From: Boseongicola sp. SB0665_bin_10
GTDB lineage: Bacteria > Pseudomonadota > Alphaproteobacteria > Rhodobacterales > Rhodobacteraceae
Direction of reading: 5' to 3'
Length of the DNA stretch: 64,000 nucleotides
NCBI GenBank assembly: GCA_009838075.1
Contig: VXSG01000093.1
Coordinates: 34,233 to 98,232, forward strand
Shown here: one piece after another, positions 51,267-59,632 of the stretch
Layout of the letters: every line of letters begins with the position of its first letter
How positions within the stretch are numbered: position 1 is the first letter of the stretch
Notes under the pieces: model-generated
The model's input: only the letters and a program-made list of their open reading frames with translations
What the model was told of the DNA's origin: nothing
Databases searched by the model: none
Made by a program: the position numbers and the translations under genes

Positions 51267-52868
51267 ATGTCGACTGAAACCGGATACGATTTCGTCATCG
51301 TCGGAGGCGGATCCGCAGGATGCGTGCTGGCGGCCAGGCTCTCCGAGCTTGAAGACTGCCGTGTCTGCCTGATCGAGGCCGGCGGCCGGGACTGGCACCC
51401 GCTCTATCACGTTCCGGCCGGCTTCGCGAAAATGACCAAGGGCATCGGCAGCTGGGGCTGGTCGACGGTCCCCCAGAAGCACCTGGACGGCAGATCCCTG
51501 ATCTACACGCAAGCGAAGGTGATCGGCGGCGGCTCCACGATCAATGCCCAAGTCTATACCCGGGGCAACGCGCTCGACTATGACGAGTGGCGCCAGCTGG
51601 GCTGTGAAGGATGGGGCTACGAGGATGTCCTGCCGTATTTTCGCAAGGCCGAACGCAACGATACGCATGATGACAGGTATCACGGGACAAGAGGCCCCCT
51701 GGGCGTGTCGCGCCCCGCTGCCGCGCTGCCCATATGCGACGCGTTCCTGGAAGCCGCCGAGTCGCTGGGCATTCCCCGCAATCCCGACCTTGCCGGCGAA
51801 TGCCAGGAAGGCGTGGGCTACTACCAGCTCACGCAGTCGAACGCCCGCCGCTCATCCGCTGCAATCGCCTACCTGCGTCCGGCCCTGAAGCGTCCAAACC
51901 TCGATCTGAAGCTAAGTCTCCAGGTGCTGCGACTTGAGACCGACAAAGGCCGTGCGACCGGAGTCGTCGTTGCCGACGGCACGGGAGAAAGGGTCATTCG
52001 CGCGGACATGGAAGTCGTCGTGTCATCTGGTTCCATAGGCTCGCCAAAGCTGTTGATGCTCTCGGGCATAGGACCTGCAGATCACTTGCGCTCACGCGGC
52101 CTGAGGATTGCATGCGAACATCCCGGCGTGGGATCGAATCTGCAGGATCACCTGGACTTCTGCACGATTGCCGAATGCACCGGCGAACATACCTACGACA
52201 AGTACGCCCGCCCGTTCTGGTCGGCGGTTGCCGGAATGCGCTACCTGCTCACGCGCAGGGGGCCGGTCGCTTCAAGCCTCTTCGAGACCGGCGGCTTCTG
52301 GTACGTTGAGGAAGGAGCGAGGTCGCCCGACATCCAGTTCCATCTCGGCCTCGGTTCGGGAATCGAGGCCGGCATCGCACGAATGGAGAAAGACGGTGTC
52401 ACTCTCAATTCGGCCTACATGCGCCCGCGTTCGCGCGGCACCGTCCGGCTCGCGTCGGACGACCCGGCGGACGCGCCGCTCATTGACCCGAATTACTGGT
52501 CCGACACGCATGATCGCGACATGGCGGTTCGGGGCCTGAAACTTGCGCAGAAGATCCTCGCTGCAGCGCCCCTCGCACCCTATGTCGGCCGCGAAGTCCT
52601 GCCAGGTCCGGAAGTCAGGACAGACGAGGACTACTTCGCCTACGCTGCCGCCATGGCAAAGACGGACCACCACCCGTCAGGCACATGCAGAATGGGATCG
52701 GATCCGGATGCGGTCGTCACGCCGCGCCTGAGTTTCAACGGCATCGACGGCCTGCGCGTCGTCGACGCCTCGATCATGCCTCGACTGATATCCTCGAACA
52801 CCAATGCGGCAACGATCATGATTGCGGAAAAGGCCGCCGACATGATCAAGGCCGATCACGCGGGCTGA
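51267..52868 (+). CDS. GMC-family FAD oxidoreductase (choline/alcohol dehydrogenase type)
   Basis: The 533-residue flavoprotein has the N-terminal FAD motif VIVGGGSAGCVLAARLSE, the GMC signature GGSTINAQVYTRG, the second signature SSGSIGSPKLLMLSGIGP and the C-terminal catalytic HHPSGTCRMG followed by VVDASIMPRLIS. It should oxidise a primary or secondary alcohol (choline, polyol or similar) to the carbonyl. Of several possible starts I chose the ATG at 51267, with GGAG 8 bases upstream. A TTG at 51210 would overlap the ATPase stop. As last gene of the E1/importer operon it may convert the imported alcohol into the oxo-substrate of E1. Confidence 0.9.
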   Translation: MSTETGYDFVIVGGGSAGCVLAARLSELEDCRVCLIEAGGRDWHPLYHVPAGFAKMTKGIGSWGWSTVPQKHLDGRSLIYTQAKVIGGGSTINAQVYTRGNALDYDEWRQLGCEGWGYEDVLPYFRKAERNDTHDDRYHGTRGPLGVSRPAAALPICDAFLEAAESLGIPRNPDLAGECQEGVGYYQLTQSNARRSSAAIAYLRPALKRPNLDLKLSLQVLRLETDKGRATGVVVADGTGERVIRADMEVVVSSGSIGSPKLLMLSGIGPADHLRSRGLRIACEHPGVGSNLQDHLDFCTIAECTGEHTYDKYARPFWSAVAGMRYLLTRRGPVASSLFETGGFWYVEEGARSPDIQFHLGLGSGIEAGIARMEKDGVTLNSAYMRPRSRGTVRLASDDPADAPLIDPNYWSDTHDRDMAVRGLKLAQKILAAAPLAPYVGREVLPGPEVRTDEDYFAYAAAMAKTDHHPSGTCRMGSDPDAVVTPRLSFNGIDGLRVVDASIMPRLISSNTNAATIMIAEKAADMIKADHAG

Positions 52869-53176
52869 ATCGCGACGAATGCACTGCCCGCGCAGTTCCT
52901 CGGACAGCGGGCCGCACCGAACACATGGGAAGGCCGGCGGAAGCGGAGCGACCCGTCCAAATGGATGGATGCCAAGCACGCCGCTGCACCAGGGAAGCGC
53001 CGAACGGCCGACCCCTGATGCCTGCAATCCCGTCTGAGCGGGACGGCGTGTGCAGCCAATTCTGGATGTGGCCGTTGACACGCCTTCGGCATGCCGCTTG
53101 AATTCGTGGTTCAAGCATATTGGATCGTCGCGTATTGAAGGTCGCTGGAGGCAGGATCTTCGGAGCAGGAAAGTTG
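52869..53176. other. Gap with no recognisable gene
   Basis: About 310 bases lie between the GMC gene and the HEPN-like gene. I see neither a gene-like frame nor a strong terminator. Confidence 0.45.
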
Positions 53177-53839
53177 ATGCAGGAGCCCCTCAAGCACGCA
53201 GCCCTCAAGAAGAAGCAAAGGATTCTCCGGGATGACTTCCCGGAGACAATGGGACTGCGCGTGCACAGGGCGCTGAGCTGGATAGCAAGAGCGGAAGAGG
53301 CGGAGGACGCCGACGGCCGGTTCATATTCCTCTGGATCGCGTTCAATGCCGCCTACGCGGACGAGAGCGAGTTTCAGGCGATCGCGCCTCCGGCTCGCGA
53401 GGCCTTTGCGGACTTCTTCAGGAAAGTGAATTCGCTTGATCCCGGGCAGAGGATCTACAACGCGATCTGGGAGAATTTCTCGGGGCCAATTCGCGTGCTC
53501 ATGGAGAACAGGTTCGTGTTCCACGCATTCTGGCAGCACTACAACGGAATGACCGGCCACGAAGACTGGAGCAAACGCTTCTACAATTCCAACCGCCAGT
53601 TCATCGACGCGTTCAAGAAGCGAGATACCGTGCGTGTCTTGAGCAATGTATTCGACCGTCTCTACGTGCTTCGCAACCAGCTCGTGCACGGCGGCTCCAC
53701 CTGGAACAGCGACATCAATCGGGACCAGGTGCGCGACGGTGCAGCCATCCTGGAGTTCCTGGTCCCGGTCTTCGTTGACGTCATGATGGACAATCCGCGG
53801 GAAGACTGGGGACGACCGTTCTATCCTGTCGTGCCGTAG
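53177..53839 (+). CDS. HEPN-domain protein (Apea-like), orphan
   Basis: The 220-residue protein is mostly helical, with RFIFLWIAFNAAYAD early and a canonical HEPN catalytic strand near residue 163: LYVLRNQLVHGGSTW (R-N-x3-H). It ends with RDQVRDGAAILEFLVPVF. The intact R...H pair argues for RNase activity of the kind seen in Apea/HEPN defence or stress proteins. No MNT or other antitoxin gene adjoins it. The ATG at 53177 follows AGGAAAGTTG; a TTG 19 codons upstream would extend it. Substrate and trigger are unknown. Confidence 0.72.
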   Translation: MQEPLKHAALKKKQRILRDDFPETMGLRVHRALSWIARAEEAEDADGRFIFLWIAFNAAYADESEFQAIAPPAREAFADFFRKVNSLDPGQRIYNAIWENFSGPIRVLMENRFVFHAFWQHYNGMTGHEDWSKRFYNSNRQFIDAFKKRDTVRVLSNVFDRLYVLRNQLVHGGSTWNSDINRDQVRDGAAILEFLVPVFVDVMMDNPREDWGRPFYPVVP

Positions 53840-54044
53840 TCGCGACCTGCCCGCTGCTCCAGGGTTCCGGCCAGGCGACGCACTGCCGAACCGAGATCGA
53901 GACGGAACCGCCCGGGTCCGAACGGTGCATCGCGGATCTGAAGGACATTGATCTCCGGAGCCCGGTCCAGCCCGCCGCTCCCAGCAGCCGCAGCCTGCGC
54001 CACGATCATCCGCCGGCACGACATTCGGGTTCGCAACGCCGCCC

Positions 54045-54821
54045 CTATGCAGCGCCCTCGTATTCGGCGCCTGTCTTGGCACCCGTAATGTAGGCGACGA
54101 CATCCTGACCATCAGTTTCGTCGCGATCAAGATTTGCAACTATGCGACCGCGCCGGAACACGATGATCCGATCCACGAGATCCATGACCTGACGCATGTT
54201 GTGACTGATCAGGATCAATGGCTCGCCCGCTTCCTTGAGCTGCCTGACAATGTTCTCGACCTGGGCAGTCTCTTGAACGCCCAAGGCCGCTGTCGGCTCG
54301 TCCATGATCGTCAGGCGTGAATGGAACGTCGCGGTCCGGGCAATGGCAACGCACTGCCTCTGGCCGCCCGACATGTTGCGGATCGTGTTCCGGATATTGG
54401 GGATCTTGACCGCCGTCCTTTCAAGCCCGGCCACGGTCGCGTCTCGCATTCCCTTGTAGTCCAGCACCCTGAACGGCCCGAGCCAGTTCCACTTCGTCAT
54501 CTCGCGACCAAGGAACAGGTTGTCCGGAACGTCGAGGTCGTCCGCGAGCGCCAGGGTCTGGAACACGGTCTCGACGCCGGCTTCGCGCGCATCAAGGGGG
54601 CCCGCGAAGTTCACCTCGTCGCCATAAAGCCAAATCCTGCCTCGCGTTCGCTGCTCAACACCGGTGATCTGGCGCACGAAAGTGGACTTGCCGGCACCGT
54701 TGTCCCCCATGATGGCGACATGCTCGCCATGTTTCAGTTCGAAGTCCGCCCCTTCCAGCGCATGGACACCGCCATAGTGCTTGGTCAGGTCCTCCGTTCT
54801 CAGGACGATGTCATCGCTCAT
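54045..54821 (-). CDS. ABC importer ATPase, single-domain ribose/inositol type
   Basis: The 258-residue ATPase has Walker A GDNGAGKST, Q-loop VFQTLALADDLD, signature MSGGQRQCVAIARTA, Walker B LTIMDEPTAALG and LISHNMRQV. Unlike RbsA it has one nucleotide-binding domain, as in FrcA-type systems. It follows its permease by 10 bases and starts with ATG behind GTGAGGAGGGC. It is the last gene of a binding protein-permease-ATPase operon. Confidence 0.88.
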   Translation of the reverse strand: MSDDIVLRTEDLTKHYGGVHALEGADFELKHGEHVAIMGDNGAGKSTFVRQITGVEQRTRGRIWLYGDEVNFAGPLDAREAGVETVFQTLALADDLDVPDNLFLGREMTKWNWLGPFRVLDYKGMRDATVAGLERTAVKIPNIRNTIRNMSGGQRQCVAIARTATFHSRLTIMDEPTAALGVQETAQVENIVRQLKEAGEPLILISHNMRQVMDLVDRIIVFRRGRIVANLDRDETDGQDVVAYITGAKTGAEYEGAA

Positions 54822-54831
54822 TTCGCCCTCC

Positions 54832-55986
54832 TCACGACTTCAATGCCGCGCGCCGCTGCCGCCACTGGTCAAGGACGACGGCAGCAACGATTATGCCGCC
54901 CTTGACCATTTCCTGATAGAAGGCGTCTAGCTTGAGATACGTGAAGCCGGAAATGATCACGCCGAATATCATGGCCCCAAGCACGGTGCCGATGATCGAG
55001 CCGCGGCCACCGGCCAGCGACACGCCACCGATCACCGCCATCGCGATCGCGTCAAGTTCGTAGACAAAGCCCATCCCGGCTTGCGCCGTCACGTTGCGCG
55101 ACGTCAGGAGTATCGCGGCGAATCCCGCGAGCATCCCGGCGACCGCGTAGACCATGACCTTCTGCCACGCCACGTTGATGCCGGACATGCGCGCCGCATC
55201 CTCGTTGGATCCGATCGCATACGTGTGCTTGCCGTATACGGTGTATTTCATGATGAAATGGAAGAGTACCGCAAGCAGCAGGAAGTAGATCGCCGGGTTC
55301 TGGCCGTCAAAGACCTGCGTCACGACCCAGCTCTCCGAAAACACGCCGAAGGTCAGGCCATCCACAAGGTTCCCGTTCGAGATCGCCGCATACTCGTCGG
55401 TCGGAAAGGAAATCGGATTGCCGCGCGACCACCACTTGGCAACACCGCGCGCGCTCACCATCATGCCGAGCGTCGCGATGAACGGCGGGATCCGGGTATA
55501 GGCGATCAGCATCCCGTTGATCGATCCGGCAATCAGTCCGCATCCAAGTCCGACCGCGATCGGCACGAGAATCGGAAGGTCCATTGCCCACGGCCCGAAT
55601 ATCGCTTTCGGGTTCGGGTTGCCGTTCACCAGCTCGGTCTGGGCGAAACTCATCGAGATCATGGCCGTCGCGCCGACGATCGAGCCCGAACTCAGGTCAA
55701 TCCCGCCCGTGATGATGACCTGCGTGACCCCTAGCGCGATGATCCCGATGATCGATACCTGGAGAATGATGATCTTGATCCGCGCCATGTTCAGGATCGT
55801 GCCGTCACGTCCCGTATTGAAGTCGAAGAGCATGCTTTGGCCCTTCATGTAGGGAAGCAGCTGCCCCAAGGCTTCGAAGATCAGGACGATCAGGATGAGC
55901 GCGATGAAGACGTTGAATTCGTTCGGCCATGCACGCTTCGACTTGTCGAAGGCAAGGCCGCCGGTGCCATGGGATGTGTCAGCCAT
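54832..55986 (-). CDS. ABC importer permease, ribose/inositol type
   Basis: The 384-residue inner-membrane protein is in the RbsC-like family. It has VTQVIITGGIDLSSGSIVGATAM, TRIPPFIATLGMMVSARG, GSNEDAARMSGINV and DAIAMAVIGGVSLAGGRGS. It is about 60 residues longer than RbsC owing to an N-terminal extension and a longer periplasmic loop around NGNPNPKAIFGPW, features I associate with inositol/rhizopine-type permeases. The ATG at 55986 follows GGGAGCGATAC. A GC-rich hairpin separates it from the binding-protein gene. Confidence 0.87.
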   Translation of the reverse strand: MADTSHGTGGLAFDKSKRAWPNEFNVFIALILIVLIFEALGQLLPYMKGQSMLFDFNTGRDGTILNMARIKIIILQVSIIGIIALGVTQVIITGGIDLSSGSIVGATAMISMSFAQTELVNGNPNPKAIFGPWAMDLPILVPIAVGLGCGLIAGSINGMLIAYTRIPPFIATLGMMVSARGVAKWWSRGNPISFPTDEYAAISNGNLVDGLTFGVFSESWVVTQVFDGQNPAIYFLLLAVLFHFIMKYTVYGKHTYAIGSNEDAARMSGINVAWQKVMVYAVAGMLAGFAAILLTSRNVTAQAGMGFVYELDAIAMAVIGGVSLAGGRGSIIGTVLGAMIFGVIISGFTYLKLDAFYQEMVKGGIIVAAVVLDQWRQRRAALKS

Positions 55987-56036
55987 GTATCGCTCCCGTG
56001 GGACGTCACGCCCGGACGCGTGAGTCCGGAACTCAC

Positions 56037-56059
56037 GGGGCGGCATTGGCTGCCGCCCC
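56037..56059 (-). terminator. Intercistronic hairpin between binding-protein and permease genes
   Basis: The inverted repeat GGGGCGGCA (56037-56045) and TGCCGCCCC (56051-56059) has a 5-base loop and gives a 9-bp GC stem 13 bases beyond the binding-protein stop. Such hairpins partly terminate or protect mRNA, keeping the binding protein in excess over the membrane subunits. No T-run follows. Confidence 0.6.
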
Positions 56060-56071
56060 GCATTCGGAAAC

Positions 56072-57010
56072 TCAGTTCTTGTCGAGGAAGTCTCCGATGT
56101 TGTCAGGCGTAACCAGCTTGAACGGAATGTAGACCTTCTGGTCAACGTCCTCGCCGCTTACCAGCGCGATGGCGGTATCCACCGAACCTGCGCCCTGCCC
56201 GAAGGCATCCTGGAAGACTGTCACGTCCAGTTCGCCGGCCTGCATCGCGACCAAGGCGTCCTGGGTCGCGTCCACGCCGCCAACCTCCACGTCGGCCATG
56301 TCGATTCCTGCCGCCTTCATGGCCTGAATCGCGCCGATGGCCATTTCGTCGTTGTTGGCAATGACGAAATCGAAGTCCTCGCCCGCGGAAAGCCAGTTCG
56401 TCATCAGGGACTGCGCCTCGTCGCGGCTCCAATTGGCGGTCTGCTCGTCGATCAGCGTCATGAAGTTGCACATGTCCATGCCAATGACGTCATGGACGTC
56501 CTTGGACCGCTGGACCGCAGCCTGGTTCGAAAGCTGGCCGTTCATCAGGTATCCCATTGCGCCACCCGCCTTTCCGGCGGCACGCAGGTTGCGACAGATC
56601 TGGAAGGCCTCGAGCGTGCCGGACTCGATCTCGTTCGAAGCAACGAACGCCTGCGTCGAAGGAAGATCGTTCACGTTGTCTGGCTCGCGATTGACGTAGA
56701 CGAGCGGCACGTCGCCCGCTGCGGCCGACACCGCGGCGCCGGCGGACGTGTCGACAATGTTGACGATGATCGCGTCGACGCCTGAAGCGACGAAGTTCTT
56801 CACCTGGTCGATCTGCTTGCCGATGTCGTCGGTCGCATCCTCGACCTGAAGATTGACGCCGTCGAGCGATGCCGCATGATCAACCATGCCGTTCCGCATG
56901 ACGGTCAGGAAGTTGTCGTCGAAACGCGCGATCGATGCACCGATATCCTGCCCGATGGCGCTTGTCGCCATGAGCGTGGCGACACCCGCCGCAACTATTG
57001 ATTTCTTCAT
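56072..57010 (-). CDS. Periplasmic sugar-binding protein (inositol/rhizopine/ribose class)
   Basis: The 312-residue protein has a signal peptide (KKSIVAAGVATLMATSAIG, cleaved near QDI) and a type I binding fold: FDDNFLTVMRNGM, QVEDATDDIGKQIDQVKNFVASGVDAIIVN, LVYVNREP, VIANNDEMAIGAIQAM and VGGVDATQDAL. The FDDNFLTVLRNGM start is reminiscent of myo-inositol/rhizopine-binding proteins, so inositol is a reasonable guess but not proven. The ATG follows GGGAGGAACCCC. It is the first gene of its operon, with a LacI-type operator about 250 bases upstream. Confidence 0.87.
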   Translation of the reverse strand: MKKSIVAAGVATLMATSAIGQDIGASIARFDDNFLTVMRNGMVDHAASLDGVNLQVEDATDDIGKQIDQVKNFVASGVDAIIVNIVDTSAGAAVSAAAGDVPLVYVNREPDNVNDLPSTQAFVASNEIESGTLEAFQICRNLRAAGKAGGAMGYLMNGQLSNQAAVQRSKDVHDVIGMDMCNFMTLIDEQTANWSRDEAQSLMTNWLSAGEDFDFVIANNDEMAIGAIQAMKAAGIDMADVEVGGVDATQDALVAMQAGELDVTVFQDAFGQGAGSVDTAIALVSGEDVDQKVYIPFKLVTPDNIGDFLDKN

Positions 57011-57810
57011 GGGGTTCCTCCCTTTTCATGGGTGTCCGGCGCACCCGTTAACTGCCGGAATCGTGCCCGGCCCTCATGCCAGGCGGGGCCGAAAGGCCGA
57101 AGCAATAGGTCGAGCGAGACGTCCATGCAACTGGATTGCACAACTTCACGCGGAGTATGGTGACGCTGTCGCCGTGTGCGCTCCACAGCGTCCGCACTCC
57201 CGAAAACAACTCGCGTCCTCCCTTTTCGCGACGGCAGTCTACCTTCCGATTCCACTTTTGCAACCGGTTGCACTGTCCAAAGCGGGGCAAGTTCGTTCCA
57301 TGCCCCCGCGCTCGATGCAGACGCGTGCCCGTTGTGACATCGAACTTTGCCGAGGCGCGCCTCCGGAATCACGTACTGCCGAATCGCAGTACCGCAGAGC
57401 GAATTCATGGCGTTATTGCACCCAAGCGCACCAACCGGCCTGCGCAAGGCAGCCTGCGCCATTCGGCGGCGACGGCCCAAGGACTCCGGTACGCGCAGCT
57501 GCATCATCTCGTCGACGGCATGTGCTGCGCCAGATTGCCTGGCATCCTACTCAACTTGCCCAAGCACCGCGCCAAATGATCGACAACGACACGCTCGGCC
57601 CGCTTGCGGCCCACCAGTCTTCCGAATTTGCAGCCTTCCGGTAGCCAGATTGTGGCACGTGTGCCGCGCCAAGTCCCTTGAAGCCGCCGGGACCATCGCC
57701 TGACAACCCATTGCTGGCACCGCACTTGTGTTTCCGCGCGCTCATAGAACCAAAGGAGCCGTGCCATGAAGGGGCCTGCCGGCCTCTATCGCGGCAATTC
57801 AGGCGACTCC
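57011..57810. other. Long leader and gap between importer operon and DoeA-like gene
   Basis: About 800 bases. Apart from the operator/promoter listed separately, I see no gene. The predicted transcript leader of about 220 bases (57011-57229) is long for a sugar operon but shows no riboswitch I recognise. The part from 57273 to 57810 has only shadow-like frames. Confidence 0.45.
57236..57272 (-). promoter_or_regulatory. Promoter overlapped by a LacI/GalR-type operator
   Basis: TGCAACCGGTTGCA at 57259-57272 is a perfect 14-bp palindrome with the central CG and spacing of LacI/GalR-family operators. On the minus strand TTGCAA (57263-57258) can serve as -35 and TAGACT (57241-57236) as -10, separated by 16 bases. 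The operator therefore overlaps the -35 box of a promoter reading into the inositol/ribose-type importer. The regulator gene is not in the window. Confidence 0.65.
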
Positions 57811-58992
57811 TTAGCCAAGAAAGAGCTTTCGCTCGACATTGCACAACGCCTCCGCCGGACCGCTCTCGGTGACGACGATGGATTCCGTCGTCTCCAGGCC
57901 CCAGCCATCCATCCACAGGCCCGGCATGAAGTGAAAGGTCATGCCCGGTTGCAGCACGGTCCCATCGGAAGGGCGGATCGACACGGTGCGCTCGCCCCAG
58001 TCCGGCGGGTAGCCCAAGCCGATCGGATAACCGCAGCGCCCGCCGCGATCGATGCCAACCTTGGCAAGCTCAGCATTCAAGGCATTGGCGATATCGCAGG
58101 CGCGTTTGCCGGCGCGCGCGGCATCCAGCCCGGCGTTGAGCCCCGCTGTCAATGCTTGGGAGGCATCCAGCATGGTCTGCGGCGGCTGGCCCAGAAAGAC
58201 CGAGCGGCACAGTGGCGCATGATAGCGGCGGTAACAGCCGGAGAGTTCAAAGAAGGTGCATTCGCCGGTCATCATTTCGTTGCCGTTCCAGGTCAGGTGC
58301 GGCGCGGCTGCATCCAGCCCCGAAGGAGTCAACGGCACGATGGCGGGGTAGTCGCCCCAGTCGTCGTCCACACCCGTCAGGCCGGCATGGCAAATCTCGG
58401 CCACCAGCTCGTTCTTGCGCAGGCCCGGCCTGGCCCTTTCCAAGGCGATGTTGACGATCTTCTCGGTGATCTTCGCGGCTTTCCGGATGAAGATCATTTC
58501 TTCGTCCGACTTCACCGCCCGCTGCCAGTTCACGAGCGCGGTGGCATCGACAAAGGTGGCATTGGGCAGCTCTGCATTCAGCACCATATGGGCCTTGGCC
58601 GAATAGTAGCAATTCTCAAGCTCCACCCCGATCCGGGCCTTCCCATGTCCAATCGTCCGCAACCGTTTTGCCAGGTCTTCCATGGGATGACAGGTGATGG
58701 ACTGCACGTAGCTCTCGGCATAGCCCAGCACCTTGTCATCTTCCATCCACACCGTACGCCGCCCGCCATTGGTGTCCTGAAGACGCCCCCACCACAGCGG
58801 ATCGCCTTCCAGCCCCAGAATCACTCCTTGATGCACGTAGAACGACCAGCCGTCATAGCCCGTCAGCCACGCCTGGTTCGCCGGATCGGTCACGAACAGA
58901 ACGTCTATCCCGGCCATGACCATGGCTTTGCGTGTCTTTGCAATTCGACGATCATATTCCGCCTGGCTGAAAGGAGCGTGTTCGATCGGCAT
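57811..58992 (-). CDS. M24-family creatinase-like hydrolase, ectoine hydrolase (DoeA/EutD)-like
   Basis: The 393-residue protein has an N-terminal creatinase domain (VLFVTDPANQAWLTGYDGWSF) and a C-terminal pita-bread domain with GRCGYPIGLGYPPDWGE, MTFHFMPGLW and LETTESI. The last three blocks and the length fit ectoine hydrolase DoeA (EutD), which opens the ectoine ring to N-acetyl-diaminobutyrate. Where aminopeptidases have metal-binding Asp, this protein has ELSGCYRRYHAPLCR, so it is not a typical Xaa-Pro peptidase. The ATG at 58992 follows GAGGTGACC. No doeB or ectoine-uptake genes are adjacent, so substrate assignment is moderate. Confidence 0.75.
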   Translation of the reverse strand: MPIEHAPFSQAEYDRRIAKTRKAMVMAGIDVLFVTDPANQAWLTGYDGWSFYVHQGVILGLEGDPLWWGRLQDTNGGRRTVWMEDDKVLGYAESYVQSITCHPMEDLAKRLRTIGHGKARIGVELENCYYSAKAHMVLNAELPNATFVDATALVNWQRAVKSDEEMIFIRKAAKITEKIVNIALERARPGLRKNELVAEICHAGLTGVDDDWGDYPAIVPLTPSGLDAAAPHLTWNGNEMMTGECTFFELSGCYRRYHAPLCRSVFLGQPPQTMLDASQALTAGLNAGLDAARAGKRACDIANALNAELAKVGIDRGGRCGYPIGLGYPPDWGERTVSIRPSDGTVLQPGMTFHFMPGLWMDGWGLETTESIVVTESGPAEALCNVERKLFLG

Positions 58993-59172
58993 GGTCACCT
59001 CGCTTGTCCGTTGACGATCCGTTTTGCTTGCTTCCAATTCGATTGAAACGGTCGAGTGAATTCAAAGGCCGTCAAGAGGCCGTCGCCGTTCCGCTTCCGG
59101 CCGGAACCCGGGGAGTCGAAGGCAATCCAATCTGTCCGGTGTCGACGACATGCGAAATCCTGGCATGGACCC

Positions 59173-59598
59173 TCAGTTCAGGCCGAGGCTCGTCAGCGCA
59201 GCGGTTGCACAGGCGCTGTCTTCCGGACCGACCGCCCCTGACACGCCGATCACGCCCATGAGTTGGTCACCCTCATGTATGGGTTGCCCCCCTTCCCATG
59301 CACCGAGGCGTGGCCTTGTCTGCAAGCCGAGGGTCAGTTCATCGCTTGAGGACACGCGCTCGAAAAACGCCTTGCCCGACTCTCCGAGCGCCTCCGTGTA
59401 CGTCTTGTCGGTCGCGAATTCGAGAACCGCCGGAGGAACCCGGTCCATGCGACCGGAGGCCACGACGGCGCCCCATGGGTCAACGACGGCAACCGCAACC
59501 GACCAGCCGTTCTTGCGCACATGGCGCCTTGCGGCTTCCACAAGGCCTACAGCGCAATCGCAAGAGACCACCGGAACGGATCTCGAATGTCCCGACAC
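59173..59598 (-). CDS. GlcG/HbpS family (DUF336) protein
   Basis: The 141-residue protein has the family layout: a helix CAVGLVEAARRHVRKNGW, the strand SVAVAVVDPWGAVVASGRMD, the KTYTEALG helix and the C-terminal GDQLMGVIGVSGA with a final Asp-rich helix. Family members bind haem or cobalamin-like ligands or accompany glycolate and glycerol enzymes, but the function is often unknown. The GTG at 59598 has AGGAGG at 9 bases and is preferred over a TTG overlapping the ATPase stop. It is the last gene behind the glucose/mannose-type importer. Confidence 0.82.
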   Translation of the reverse strand: MSGHSRSVPVVSCDCAVGLVEAARRHVRKNGWSVAVAVVDPWGAVVASGRMDRVPPAVLEFATDKTYTEALGESGKAFFERVSSSDELTLGLQTRPRLGAWEGGQPIHEGDQLMGVIGVSGAVGPEDSACATAALTSLGLN

Positions 59599-59632
59599 CC
59601 GAACGGTCTCCTCCTGCGAGGGCCCGTCCCCG

